Positions 26,111 to 35,937 of a stretch of 64,000 bases of DNA are shown here, piece after piece. The stretch comes from Solibacillus isronensis (lineage in GTDB: Bacteria > Bacillota > Bacilli > Bacillales_A > Planococcaceae), in NCBI RefSeq assembly GCF_023715405.1, contig NZ_JAMBOC010000006.1, positions 1 to 64,000 on the forward strand, given 5' to 3'. The number at the start of each line of letters is the position of its first letter. The first letter of the stretch is position 1. Under the pieces are notes generated by a model that did no database searches, was not told the origin of the DNA, and saw only the letters and a list, made by a program, of their open reading frames with translations. The position numbers were made by a program, and so were the translations under genes.

Positions 26111-28450
26111 ATGAGTAACCAGCTATCTGAATTTCAAATTTCCTTAAAGGAGATTCATTATTTATCACCAAAAGTAAATCAGGGGCTTGAGTTAATATTT
26201 GTTGTTGAAGGGCAGATTACTGTCGAGACAGATAGCCATTTTTATGAATTAAATGAACTTGATTTATTGGTTATTAATCGAAACGAACTCTTTCAGATAA
26301 AGGGAAATCCTGATAATTATGTGCTCAGTCTAACAATTTCGGATGCATTTATCGACCGATTTTATAAAAATTACCGTGATAATCGCTTTGAATGCTACTC
26401 AAAGGAAGTGCATATGGGGCGCGAAAAAATGCTTAATAATCTTCGTAAGTGGCTTATTAAGTTAATTATTTCCTATTACCGTCAAGATGAAAGCCACCAA
26501 ATTGAGTTTCAAAAATATTTATGTGATATCTTGCTTACGCTCATACGCGGCTTTAAGAAAAAAGGGAGCTCCTCAGAAAAATTGGATACAAATGATCAGC
26601 GGCTTATGCAAATTATCGATTACTTGGAAAGAAATTATGATCAGCCGATTACGTTGGAGGAAATGGCCCGAAAATCCTATTTGTCGACAGCTTATTTATC
26701 CCGTTATTTTAAACAAAAGATGAATATGGGGTTCAGTCGTTATTTAATGACAATCCGTCTAAAGCATAGTGTAAAAGATTTGCTCTATACGAATGATACG
26801 GTATCACAAATCTCGATGAATAATGGATTTCCCAACACGAAATCATTTACTACCCTTTTTAAAGAAAACTATGGGATGACACCGCATGTCTATCGGGAGA
26901 AACATCCTGTAGAAAAGAAGGATTCATTTAAAGAGTACCCGCTGGAAGATGCGGAACAGCCAGTACATTCCCCTGAAATTTTAGGCAAGTTAGGGGTTAT
27001 TTTAAATACACTTGATCAATCGTATAAAAATACACAATCGAAATTTGAAGAATTGTCATTGGATATAACAGCACCTGGCAATATTCCTATTTCAAGGCCC
27101 AAACATATGGTTATTGCGCATGAGTTGAAGGAATTACAAAAGGAAAATATCCGTGCACAAATTTTAATGGCGAAAAGAGAAATCGGGGTAGATTTTGTAG
27201 GAATCAGTAATTTACTAAAGGGAGAAGCGATTTCAGCTGAGATTGAAACGGATGAAATTATCCCGACAAGTTCACAATATTTTAAAACCGATATTGCCCT
27301 GGAATTTTTAAAGCAGCAAAACTTGGCACTTTTCGTAAGAATTGATTATCAGGAATTATCGATGGATGAAGAAAATTATCTCAGAAAGCTGGAGCATTTT
27401 TTGAAGCATTGTCTGCAATTATATGGTGGTTCCTATTTAAGCGCCTGGCATTTTCTCTTTTATGAACCATACAATACTATCGTGGCAGCAGATGAGCTAA
27501 AACGGGTTTATTTTAGGTTATACCATTTGATAAAAGGCATTGTACCGGATATTCATGTCGGTATGTTTTTACCTTTTTCCTTTGAAAAGGAGAAGACAAG
27601 CGAAGCGCATATATGGCTGTTAAAAGAGGCGAAATTTGTAGATTTTATAGGGTATCATTCGAATCAAAATGATGTTGTAGATTTTAAAGAGTTGAACGAT
27701 GACCGCTTTTTCCTGACAAAAGATTATTTGAAAGAAAAAACAGAAAAAATAAAAGCGTATTTAAAGAAGAATGGAATTAAAAAGCCGCTTCATGTCATTT
27801 CATGGAATACTCTTTCCGGAAATACACGCCTGACAAACGGCCGCTTTTTCCGCGCAGCATTAGTATTGGAAAATATACTGGACATATCAGATGAGGTGGA
27901 ATCAGTAGGTTTTTGGATTAATACGGTTGTACATGAAAGTGAGAGTGACGGCCAACGTATCCGGATTGAAGGGCTAGAACTTTTCCATTATTTTGATGGA
28001 AAAAGACCGGCATATTTTGCATTAATGTTTGCAAAAAGGCTAAACGGTAAGATTGTTGCCCAAGGACCTGATTACATGATGACAAAAAATGAACGTGGGT
28101 ATCAGTTAGTGCTCATGAACAGTAAAACCGTGAATCCTTATTATTTAATTGAGGAAACGTTTTTGCAAATGTTCAATAAGGACTTATTTGTGAAAATTAA
28201 AGGAATGGAGCCTGGCGAATATCAAGTGCGAAAATACACGTTTGACCGTGAGCATGGCGCACTTTATACAAATTGGATTGATTTGAATAGCCGCTATGGA
28301 TTGGATATGGAAGTCATTGATTATATTAACAGGTCAAGCTATCCTCAACTTGAAATTTTTGATGAAAAAATTATGAGTGATTGGTCTTTTTATTCATACT
28401 TAACGGTGAATGCCATTCATTTTTTTGATATAAGAAAAGCTGTTTTATAA
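26111..28450 (+). CDS. AraC-family regulator fused to a GH39-like domain
   Basis: 779 residues. An N-terminal cupin-like sensor (about 15-90), AraC double HTH (about 162-265; LEEMARKSYLSTAYLSRYFK) and a 480-residue C-terminal half resembling family 39 glycosidases. The acid/base Glu is retained in FYEPYN (E452), but the strand that carries the catalytic nucleophile reads HVISWNTLSG with Ser564 where xylosidases have Glu. So the domain probably binds rather than cleaves a sugar. Large AraC regulators of this type control surface or biofilm genes in Firmicutes. Monocistronic with a terminator. Confidence 0.82.
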   Translation: MSNQLSEFQISLKEIHYLSPKVNQGLELIFVVEGQITVETDSHFYELNELDLLVINRNELFQIKGNPDNYVLSLTISDAFIDRFYKNYRDNRFECYSKEVHMGREKMLNNLRKWLIKLIISYYRQDESHQIEFQKYLCDILLTLIRGFKKKGSSSEKLDTNDQRLMQIIDYLERNYDQPITLEEMARKSYLSTAYLSRYFKQKMNMGFSRYLMTIRLKHSVKDLLYTNDTVSQISMNNGFPNTKSFTTLFKENYGMTPHVYREKHPVEKKDSFKEYPLEDAEQPVHSPEILGKLGVILNTLDQSYKNTQSKFEELSLDITAPGNIPISRPKHMVIAHELKELQKENIRAQILMAKREIGVDFVGISNLLKGEAISAEIETDEIIPTSSQYFKTDIALEFLKQQNLALFVRIDYQELSMDEENYLRKLEHFLKHCLQLYGGSYLSAWHFLFYEPYNTIVAADELKRVYFRLYHLIKGIVPDIHVGMFLPFSFEKEKTSEAHIWLLKEAKFVDFIGYHSNQNDVVDFKELNDDRFFLTKDYLKEKTEKIKAYLKKNGIKKPLHVISWNTLSGNTRLTNGRFFRAALVLENILDISDEVESVGFWINTVVHESESDGQRIRIEGLELFHYFDGKRPAYFALMFAKRLNGKIVAQGPDYMMTKNERGYQLVLMNSKTVNPYYLIEETFLQMFNKDLFVKIKGMEPGEYQVRKYTFDREHGALYTNWIDLNSRYGLDMEVIDYINRSSYPQLEIFDEKIMSDWSFYSYLTVNAIHFFDIRKAVL

Positions 28451-28489
28451 AAAGATTGTTGCGAGCGATACGCAGCAGTCTTTTTTTAT
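28450..28489 (+). terminator. intrinsic terminator
   Basis: 10-bp stem GATTGTTGCG/CGCAGCAGTC then seven Ts. Confidence 0.85.
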
Positions 28490-28784
28490 TTAAGTAAAAA
28501 ATTGACGGTATATTTTTGCTGCTCCAATTGTTCCCGTAAAAAATATACAGACTCGTATACATGTTATACGCAAATAATAACTTTTTGACATATAGATTTC
28601 TGTATAAACTAAAGACATGAAGTATTGATCAGGCTTTAACGGCTAAAGAATATTCTCGAGAAAATAAATCATTATTGTTAATTGTTAAAGCGTTGTTGAA
28701 ATATTTCTTTTAATACTGAGGAGTATGATTAAAAGAGATTTGAAGACATTATAATTACGCGGGAAATTTTATAGGAGGATTATT
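28490..28784 (+). promoter_or_regulatory. upstream region of the NorB-like gene
   Basis: No gene. It holds a 17-bp near-palindrome at 28554-28570 (CGTAT-A-CATGT-T-ATACG) 15 bp before a TTGACA box at 28585. No -10 box at ideal spacing is clear (ACTAAA after 17 bp). The dyad may be a repressor site. Confidence 0.4.
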
Positions 28785-30173
28785 ATGAACACATACAAAG
28801 GTACGAATAAAATGATCATCGGAATTGTATTCGGTGTTATTACATTCTGGTTATTTGCTCAAGCAATGGTAAACGTTGTACCAGCTGTTCAAGAGGATTT
28901 AGGCATTTCGCTTGGTACGATTAATATAGCGATTAGTTTATCGGCATTATTCTCAGGTATGTTTATCGTAGCGGCAGGTGGTCTTGCTGACAAAATAGGT
29001 CGTAAAAAAATAGCGGTCATCGGTTATTGGCTAAGTATTCTTGGTTCACTCTGTTTAGTATTGGCGCAAGGTGCTGTTTTATTAATCATCGGCCGAATTA
29101 TTATCGGTCTATCAGCTGCATTCATTATGCCGTCTACAATTGCATTAATCAAAGCTTATTTTGAAGGCGCGGACCGTCAAAGAGCATTAAGCTACTGGTC
29201 AATTGGTTCATGGGGAGGTTCCGGTGTTGCATCATTTGCAGGTGGTGCCATTGCGACTTCATTAGGATGGAGATGGATTTTCATCTTCTCGATTGTATTC
29301 GCTCTAGTTGGTCTGTTTTTATTAAAAGACACACCTGAAAGTAAACAGGAGTCTTCAGGAAAATTCCGTTTTGACTACGTCGGTCTAGGCATTTTTATTG
29401 TCACAATGGTTGCATTAAATATTTTAATTACGTATGGTGCAGACTTTGGTTGGACAAGCGGCATTTCCTTAATTTTGATGGCAGTAACAGTAATTGGATT
29501 AATTACATTCATTCGAGTAGAGATGAAAAAAGAAGTTGTACTAATCGACTTTGCGGTATTTAAAAACAAAGCCTATACAGGTGCAACGGTATCGAACTTT
29601 TTACTTAATGCAATAGCGGGTACATTAGTAGTAGCCAATACGTATGTGCAGGTAGGACGTGGATTTAATGCTTTCCAATCAGGCTTACTTTCCCTTGGCT
29701 ATTTAGTGACGGTACTGGCAATGATCCGTGTAGGGGAGAAAATACTTCAACGTGTTGGTGCTAAAAAACCGATGATTTGGGGTGGAATAATTACTACGGT
29801 CGGTGTCGCATTAATGGGATTAACATTCTTGCCGGATGTAGCGTATACAATCGCGGTATTCGTAGGATTTGCTTTATTCGGTCTTGGCTTAGGTATTTAT
29901 GCAACACCGTCAACAGATACATCTGTATCCAATGCACCTTCTGACAAAGTTGGGGAAGCGGCAGGTGTATATAAAATGGCAAGTTCTTTAGGTAGTGCGT
30001 TCGGTGTAGCCATTTCCATGACAGCTTACGGCGCGGCATCTGCAAACGGCAACCTGGAAATGGCCGCAACAACAGGGATCATCATTAACGTCATATTCGG
30101 TGTCCTTTCCATCTTATCAGTTTTATTCCTAGTTCCAAAAAACGCGGGGGAATCAGTCGATCAATTAGAATGA
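28785..30173 (+). CDS. MFS multidrug efflux transporter, NorB-like
   Basis: 462 residues, about 14 membrane segments. The sequence follows staphylococcal NorB closely in characteristic places: ITFWLFAQAMVNVVP, GGLADKIGRKK, RQRALSYWSIGSWGGSGV, KNKAYTGATVSNFLLN and GLGIYATPSTDTS. NorB exports fluoroquinolones and other drugs using the proton gradient. Strong ATAGGAGG site. Function here is inferred from similarity. Confidence 0.87.
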   Translation: MNTYKGTNKMIIGIVFGVITFWLFAQAMVNVVPAVQEDLGISLGTINIAISLSALFSGMFIVAAGGLADKIGRKKIAVIGYWLSILGSLCLVLAQGAVLLIIGRIIIGLSAAFIMPSTIALIKAYFEGADRQRALSYWSIGSWGGSGVASFAGGAIATSLGWRWIFIFSIVFALVGLFLLKDTPESKQESSGKFRFDYVGLGIFIVTMVALNILITYGADFGWTSGISLILMAVTVIGLITFIRVEMKKEVVLIDFAVFKNKAYTGATVSNFLLNAIAGTLVVANTYVQVGRGFNAFQSGLLSLGYLVTVLAMIRVGEKILQRVGAKKPMIWGGIITTVGVALMGLTFLPDVAYTIAVFVGFALFGLGLGIYATPSTDTSVSNAPSDKVGEAAGVYKMASSLGSAFGVAISMTAYGAASANGNLEMAATTGIIINVIFGVLSILSVLFLVPKNAGESVDQLE

Positions 30174-30174
30174 T

Positions 30175-30211
30175 GTAAACGCCTTGTCAAAGGCGTTTAC
30201 ATTATTTTCTT
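30175..30211 (+). terminator. intrinsic terminator
   Basis: 11-bp stem GTAAACGCCTT/AAGGCGTTTAC, 4-nt loop, weak T-run. Confidence 0.8.
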
Positions 30212-30238
30212 CAAAATTTAAGTTCAGGAGTGGTAACC

Positions 30239-31426
30239 ATGAAACAAAAACTAATGGAGATGCTGGAACTTCGTAAAGATGAAATGATTCAAATCCGGAG
30301 ACATTTACACCAGCATCCTGAAATATCGTTTCAAGAAGAAAAAACTGCACAGTACATTCTCGACTTTTATAAAGGAAAAGATGTAGAAGTTCATTCAAAT
30401 GTCGGAAATGGCTACGGAATTATTGTAACGATTAAAGGCGGCAAACCAGGCAAAGATATCGGGCTTCGCGCAGACTTCGATGCATTGCCGATTACCGAAG
30501 AAGCCGATGTTCCATTCAAATCTGTTAATGAAGGAGTAATGCACGCATGCGGCCATGACGGACATACCGCATATTTACTTGTATTGGCGGATTGTTTGAT
30601 CGAATTGAAAGATGAGATACCAGGGACAATTAAAATTATTCACCAGCATGCAGAAGAAGTTCCGCCAGGCGGAGCGAAAAGTATCGTAGAGTCGGGGCTG
30701 CTCGATGATTTAGATAATGTTTTCGGGATTCACTTGCTGCCAATGGGACCTGCAGGATTTGTCGGTTATAATTCAGGTTTTGCCTTCAATGGGCGTGCCT
30801 ACTTAAAACTGAAAATTCAAGGACGCGGCGGACATGGCTCCTCACCACATTTGGCAAACGATGCGATTGTTGCCGGTGCACACTTTGTCACTGCTGTGCA
30901 AACAATTATTAGCCGCCGTTTAAGCCCCTTTGATATCGGTGTTATTACAATTGGTTCCTTCGACGGTAAAGGAACATTTAATGTGATTAAAGATAGTGTA
31001 GAACTTGAAGGCGATATTCGCTATATGACGATAGAAACGAAGGAAAAAATTGAAGTGGAAGTAAAAAGATTAGTAAGAGGTTTGGAAGAAGAATTCGGTG
31101 TCACTTGTGAGTTGACGTATGAAAACGATTATCCGCCATTATACAATGACCCTGAATTAACAGCGAAAGTAGCAGGATATTTAGTAGGGGCGAATGATCC
31201 GATTATTACAGAGGTGAAGGAAGTGCCGCCAATGTCGCCATCTGAAGACTTTGCCTATTATGCAGAGAAGTTCCCGTCTTGCTTCTTCTATATTGGTTGT
31301 TCACCAAAAGGAGTAGAAAAACCTTATTACAATCATCATCCAAAATTCGATATTGATGAAGATGCGCTTCTGGTCGCGGCTAAAGCGGTCGGACATGTCG
31401 TATGCGGCTATTATGAAGAAAATTAA
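30239..31426 (+). CDS. M20-family metallo-amidohydrolase
   Basis: 395 residues of the M20D (hippurate hydrolase/aminoacylase, indole-acetyl-amino-acid hydrolase) type. Metal ligands: MHACGHDGHTA, QHAEEVPPGG, SPSEDFAY and NHHPKFDID; the lid domain has GGHGSSPH. Cleaves N-acylated amino acids or similar amides. ATG at 30239 follows AGGAG by 8 nt. Separate from, but head-to-tail with, a second M20 gene. Confidence 0.87.
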   Translation: MKQKLMEMLELRKDEMIQIRRHLHQHPEISFQEEKTAQYILDFYKGKDVEVHSNVGNGYGIIVTIKGGKPGKDIGLRADFDALPITEEADVPFKSVNEGVMHACGHDGHTAYLLVLADCLIELKDEIPGTIKIIHQHAEEVPPGGAKSIVESGLLDDLDNVFGIHLLPMGPAGFVGYNSGFAFNGRAYLKLKIQGRGGHGSSPHLANDAIVAGAHFVTAVQTIISRRLSPFDIGVITIGSFDGKGTFNVIKDSVELEGDIRYMTIETKEKIEVEVKRLVRGLEEEFGVTCELTYENDYPPLYNDPELTAKVAGYLVGANDPIITEVKEVPPMSPSEDFAYYAEKFPSCFFYIGCSPKGVEKPYYNHHPKFDIDEDALLVAAKAVGHVVCGYYEEN

Positions 31427-31430
31427 TAAT

Positions 31431-31470
31431 AAAAAGGAGTTTCGGATTCATGCCGAAGCTCTTTTTCTTT
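31431..31470 (+). terminator. intrinsic terminator
   Basis: AAAAAGGAG-TTCGG/CCGAA-CTCTTTTT stem, about 14 bp. Confidence 0.8.
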
Positions 31471-31558
31471 GGATAAATCCGTCTTACCGAACAACTCATG
31501 TAACAAATGTATATACTAATTTGATGCATAAGAACGAGTGAGAAAAGGATGTGTTCAA

Positions 31559-32740
31559 GTGCTTAACGAGTGGCATGCAGAAGTGGAGGAAGTGTACGAT
31601 CAAATGGTTGCTTGGAGAAGGCATTTGCATGAGAACCCTGAACTGCCATTTCAAGAGGTACAAACGGCCAGAATGGTAGGGGATATTTTAGCCGGTTATG
31701 GAATTAAAGTGCAACGGAATATTGGCGGGCATGGCGTTGTCGGAATTTTAAAAGGGGGAAAAACAGGGCCGACGATTGCATTAAGAGCTGACATGGATGC
31801 GTTACCCATTCAACAGAAAAATGACGTGCCCTATAAATCCCAGGTCCCGAATGTTATGCATGCATGCGGTCACGACGCACATACAGCAACATTGCTTGGG
31901 GTAGCAAAAATACTAAGTAAATATGAAGACCAACTCCATGGGACGGTTAAATTTATATTTCAACCAGCGGAAGAGCAATTTCCGGGGGGAGCGATTCAAA
32001 TGTTAAAAGAGGGTGTGCTCGAAGGGGTAGATGCAATCTTTGGAAATCATGTCCTATCTTCCGTCCCATTAGGAAACTTTACGGTACCAAAAGGGAGTGC
32101 TACCGCTTCCAGTGACTATGTAAAAATTAGAATAATCGGTAAAGGCGGACATTCTTCCGCTCCTCACACTTCCGTCAATCCAATTGTGATTGGCGCACAA
32201 ATTATAACTCAAATCCATTTGTTAATGAGTCAAAAACTTGATCCGGTACAACCGGTAGTGGCAGCAATTACTGTGTTCAACTCCGGGGGTACAATAAATG
32301 TGATTCCCGAAGAAGCTGCAATTGAGGGGACAGTTCGTACATTTAACCAGGAACAACAGGAAAATGTCCAAACACTTTTAACACATATTCTTAATAATGT
32401 CACAGTAACTTATGGTGCTACTTATGAGATGGAATATACAAGAGGATATCCGCAATTAGTCAATACCGAGAAAGAAACAAAAGTTGTAAGAGATTTGCTT
32501 GATAATATTAACCATTTAAATGTCGTCGAGATGCCCCCCATTATGGCAAGTGAAGATTTTGCGTATTATTTGCAACAAGTTCCCGGAGTATATTTTTATA
32601 CTGGTTCAGCTACAGATGCCCCCACTACACAATTTCCTCATCACCACCCAAAATTTAATATCGATGAACATGCAATGAAAAACTCGGCGAAAGGATTTTT
32701 AAGTATTGTACATTATTACTTAGTTCCAGACGATGCCTGA
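31559..32740 (+). CDS. M20-family metallo-amidohydrolase (second copy)
   Basis: 393 residues; same family as the preceding gene (MHACGHDAHTA, QPAEEQFPGG, MASEDFAYY, HHHPKFNID) but diverged, so an old duplication or different substrate. GTG at 31559 preceded by AAAAGGA; an in-frame GTG at 31538 is an alternative. Confidence 0.87.
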   Translation: MLNEWHAEVEEVYDQMVAWRRHLHENPELPFQEVQTARMVGDILAGYGIKVQRNIGGHGVVGILKGGKTGPTIALRADMDALPIQQKNDVPYKSQVPNVMHACGHDAHTATLLGVAKILSKYEDQLHGTVKFIFQPAEEQFPGGAIQMLKEGVLEGVDAIFGNHVLSSVPLGNFTVPKGSATASSDYVKIRIIGKGGHSSAPHTSVNPIVIGAQIITQIHLLMSQKLDPVQPVVAAITVFNSGGTINVIPEEAAIEGTVRTFNQEQQENVQTLLTHILNNVTVTYGATYEMEYTRGYPQLVNTEKETKVVRDLLDNINHLNVVEMPPIMASEDFAYYLQQVPGVYFYTGSATDAPTTQFPHHHPKFNIDEHAMKNSAKGFLSIVHYYLVPDDA

Positions 32741-32815
32741 CAAAATTCCCATAATATCAATTTATTTTGAACCCATTTCCCAAAAAATGCGGTATATAGG
32801 GAAAGGGGGAATAAT

Positions 32816-33109
32816 ATGAAATTTTTTCTAATCGGTACAGGGGTGTCTTTAATAGGAATTTTGCTTTGTATTATTATTTGGGATGTTCATATGATTTCCA
32901 ATATTACGAGCGGGATTGGTTTTGTCTTTCTTATTGTGGCATGCATTTTTTCCGGTGCGTTTGTCAATGGTGACCGGATGCGGGCAAACATGGCAATGGA
33001 AACGAAAGAAAGCTGGATTCAAAGAAATAAGATTGCATGGCGTTCCCTGACGATGGCAGTTCCTAACTTTGCTGTCGCATTCTTCTTTTACTACTATTTA
33101 GGCTACTAA
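32816..33109 (+). CDS. DUF5316-type small membrane protein
   Basis: 97 residues, three hydrophobic segments, with the DUF5316-like stretch FSGAFVNGDRMRANMAMET. Function unknown. Site AAAGGGGG. Confidence 0.7.
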   Translation: MKFFLIGTGVSLIGILLCIIIWDVHMISNITSGIGFVFLIVACIFSGAFVNGDRMRANMAMETKESWIQRNKIAWRSLTMAVPNFAVAFFFYYYLGY

Positions 33110-33198
33110 TTTATTTCTCGAAAATATTACCAAAATATACTTGTATTCATATAAACTCTGTTTAAGTAATATGTTAAGGTATTATAGAATTTGGAGAA

Positions 33199-34341
33199 GT
33201 GGGGTTAACTAGATTGAAGGTACTTCAATTAGCAATTTTATTAGTTTTTACAGCTTGTTTTATAACTGTAACGCCAGCGTCGGCAGCAGAAAAAACGACC
33301 GATCAGTATTACATGGATGATGTAAGTTATGAACATGGTGCATATGAGCAGTTGGAACGTTTCTTATATGCAAATATTATCGACGGATACGAAGAACCGA
33401 CAGTTTATGAAGAAGATGGTGAAGTATACGAATATACTTCAATACTCTTAAAGCCTGAAAATAGTATTACGCGTGCACAGTTTACGAAGATTTTAGTGAA
33501 CGCAATGAACTTGACAAACGGCGATATTCAGAAAGAATTCTCTGATGTTAAGACATCTGCATGGTATTATGATTTTGTTCAAATTGCGAGCAGTAAAGGC
33601 ATTATTACCGGAAAAGAAGATGGTACATTTAAACCGAACGATAAAATTACACGTGCTCAAATGGCAGCGATGATTTATCGTGCATTTAATGGAACAGTTG
33701 ATTTTTCAAAAACAGGAAAAATGTTTAACGATGTAAATCCAAATAGCTATTCTTATGAGGCGATTGTGAAAACAGCAGGTGCCGGTATTGTAAATGGCTA
33801 CGGAGAAACATTTAAACCGAATGATTATGCAAAGCGTTCTCACGCAGTATTGATGATTGACCGTGCGCTGCATTTAGAGAGTGGTGAAGCAGAAGATGAA
33901 GCTTCAATCATTGCGACAGTGAATCGCTATATTGATAAAGAATTTGAGTTTTCTTCAGACACGGAAAACGCAGAAGGTATGGATGCGCTCTATCGTGAAA
34001 CAACAACAGGCTACTATTTAGCTTATTCACTTGATAGCCAATTGCTATTGGAAGATGCAGATTTTTCAACTGGTTCGAGTTCATCCCAAAAAATCGGCGA
34101 GTATTCAAGTAAGTTGATTACACTGAATAAACGTTTTGCCGCAGTAAAAATTGATGATTTAAAAGTTCATATTAAGATGACTGACCCGGAAATCAATTTT
34201 AATCTTGAGATGACATTAGATTTATCCGGTACGGCTTACTTAAAGAAAACAGAAGACGGTCTGTGGAAAATCTATAATCTGGTCTATGATGAAGAAGATT
34301 ATGATAATATGCTGACTGCAGCTGCAGCGATGGAAGAATAA
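33199..34341 (+). CDS. SLH-domain cell-surface protein
   Basis: 380 residues. Signal peptide ending TPASAA, three SLH motifs (about 40-110, 112-165 and 168-220; ITRAQFTKILVNAM, ITRAQMAAMIYRAF, AKRSHAVLMIDRAL) and a 150-residue C-terminal domain of NTF2-like appearance (VNRYIDKEFEF...LWKIYNLVYDEEDYD). Start is uncertain between GTG 33199 and TTG 33214. Monocistronic. Confidence 0.85.
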   Translation: MGLTRLKVLQLAILLVFTACFITVTPASAAEKTTDQYYMDDVSYEHGAYEQLERFLYANIIDGYEEPTVYEEDGEVYEYTSILLKPENSITRAQFTKILVNAMNLTNGDIQKEFSDVKTSAWYYDFVQIASSKGIITGKEDGTFKPNDKITRAQMAAMIYRAFNGTVDFSKTGKMFNDVNPNSYSYEAIVKTAGAGIVNGYGETFKPNDYAKRSHAVLMIDRALHLESGEAEDEASIIATVNRYIDKEFEFSSDTENAEGMDALYRETTTGYYLAYSLDSQLLLEDADFSTGSSSSQKIGEYSSKLITLNKRFAAVKIDDLKVHIKMTDPEINFNLEMTLDLSGTAYLKKTEDGLWKIYNLVYDEEDYDNMLTAAAAMEE

Positions 34342-34346
34342 TGAAA

Positions 34347-34384
34347 GATTCCCCTTCTATGTTATAGAAGAGGGAATTTTTTTA
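34347..34384 (+). terminator. intrinsic terminator
   Basis: ATTCCCCTTCTA/TAGAAGAGGGAAT stem, one bulge, T-run. Confidence 0.88.
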
Positions 34385-34481
34385 TGGGAAAATGTTGGTT
34401 AGTGACAGAATGATATTTTGGAAACTGAAATATTTATATATTATTATTTAGTATATAATACTTCTAAAGGGGAGATGGATG

Positions 34482-35303
34482 ATGCATACAAAATTACAAG
34501 CAGTGGTAGATACGATGGAGTTATATCAGGCAACTTTTCCGGAAGATGCTTGTATCGTTGTAGCGAATAAAGAAGAGGTTGTCGGATATCAGCCGGGTCA
34601 GTTCATTGATCTGAAAATTACTGTAGGGATGAAATTGGAGAATTTCCGAGGTACCGTTACAGAGCGGGCATTGACATCCAAACGTTTTTTAAGAGAAGAG
34701 AAGGGTCCCGAAAAATTCGGGTTTGCTTATATTTCAACAGCACAGCCTATTTTTGATGGCGGAGAAATAATTGGGGTCGTGAGTGCCATTATTTCAAATG
34801 GAAAAATGGATTCCATGCGCCAATTAGCGACAGAGTTATCGAGTGCGGTAGAAGAAATGACGGCTACGAATGAAGAGTTAACCTCAGCGAGCATGGACGT
34901 ATCGAGCCGTTTGGACGGGCTTGTCACATCTACAGAAACGATGACCGCAGATATCGGGGAAATCAATCACATGGTCGAGCTTGTAAAAGGAATTGCATCG
35001 AAATCACAAATTTTAGGATTAAATGCATCGATTGAAGCGGCTCGTTCTGGCGAGCATGGAAGAGGATTTGCCGTCGTAGCGAAGGAAATTCAAAAAATGG
35101 CGCAGAACAGCAAAGAAAGCGCAGAAAAAATTGCTGCGCAGCTTAATAATATTCGCGTTTCCATTGAAGATGTAAGTGGAACAACAAGCCAAATCGCAGC
35201 GTTTACGGAACAGTTTGCTACAAGTATGCATGAACTGAATGATGCATATGGAAGTGTGAACGGCACGGCAGAAAAGCTATTGGAAATTAGTGAAATAAAA
35301 TAA
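34482..35303 (+). CDS. soluble methyl-accepting chemotaxis protein (YfmS-like)
   Basis: 273 residues, no membrane segment. N-terminal sensor of about 110 residues (AFPEDACIVVANKEEVVGYQ style, PAS/cache-like) and a short MCP signalling hairpin containing LGLNASIEAARSGEHGRGFAVVAKEI, the CheA/CheW contact tip. Resembles B. subtilis YfmS, a soluble chemoreceptor. ATG 34482 or the adjacent 34479 follows AAAGGGGAG. Confidence 0.85.
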   Translation: MHTKLQAVVDTMELYQATFPEDACIVVANKEEVVGYQPGQFIDLKITVGMKLENFRGTVTERALTSKRFLREEKGPEKFGFAYISTAQPIFDGGEIIGVVSAIISNGKMDSMRQLATELSSAVEEMTATNEELTSASMDVSSRLDGLVTSTETMTADIGEINHMVELVKGIASKSQILGLNASIEAARSGEHGRGFAVVAKEIQKMAQNSKESAEKIAAQLNNIRVSIEDVSGTTSQIAAFTEQFATSMHELNDAYGSVNGTAEKLLEISEIK

Positions 35304-35312
35304 TAGAACTCG

Positions 35313-35351
35313 AACAACCACTCCGAAAGATTATCGGAGTGGTTGTTTTTA
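35313..35351. terminator. bidirectional terminator
   Basis: 14-bp stem AACAACCACTCCGA/TCGGAGTGGTTGTT between convergent genes; T-run on plus. Confidence 0.92.
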
Positions 35352-35807
35352 ATTCACATTCAATCGACTTTTTATAAGTACATATTTTAAAAATGCGGCA
35401 CCTGTAGCAACAAGAATCGTAATTAAAATGATAACAATACCGATCAACGCCACTAACGGAGGCAGTGCATTTGTATAATCGAGCAGGAAGAAGCCCGAAA
35501 TATATAAAACAAGAATGATATAGGCGCAATATTTTATATAGTTTAATCCTTGTTCAAGAAGAATGGAAAAAACTGATTCCCGCTCAATAAGTGTAATCAT
35601 CTTCAATGTTTCATATAGCGCATAGAAAAATGGAATTGCGGTCGCGTACATACCTAATAAAATCGGATATTGCAGGTAAGCCACTTCAGGATTTAAATGC
35701 GCAGTTTCCTGAGCTAAACTCGGCAAAACAAATACACATAATGACAATACAAGTAAACCAGTTGATATAATAACCGTTCTTAAAAAGATTATGTTTAATT
35801 TCTGCAT
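35349..35807 (-). CDS. DUF2975 membrane protein
   Basis: 152 residues, four membrane segments; contains the family-like FFYALYETLKMITLIERESVFS. DUF2975 proteins are often next to a small Cro-type regulator, but none is seen here. Function unknown. Confidence 0.75.
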   Translation of the reverse strand: MQKLNIIFLRTVIISTGLLVLSLCVFVLPSLAQETAHLNPEVAYLQYPILLGMYATAIPFFYALYETLKMITLIERESVFSILLEQGLNYIKYCAYIILVLYISGFFLLDYTNALPPLVALIGIVIILITILVATGAAFLKYVLIKSRLNVN

Positions 35808-35937
35808 GTTAATCCTCCTTCTTTCAGATATTTGTATAATAGACGTTAGAAAATTCCGGAAGTTTCAAAGTGTGTTTAGCAATTTCCGCTCCTATATATT
35901 CCATTAATTGTTACAATAAGTAAAAGAGGTGAATGGA

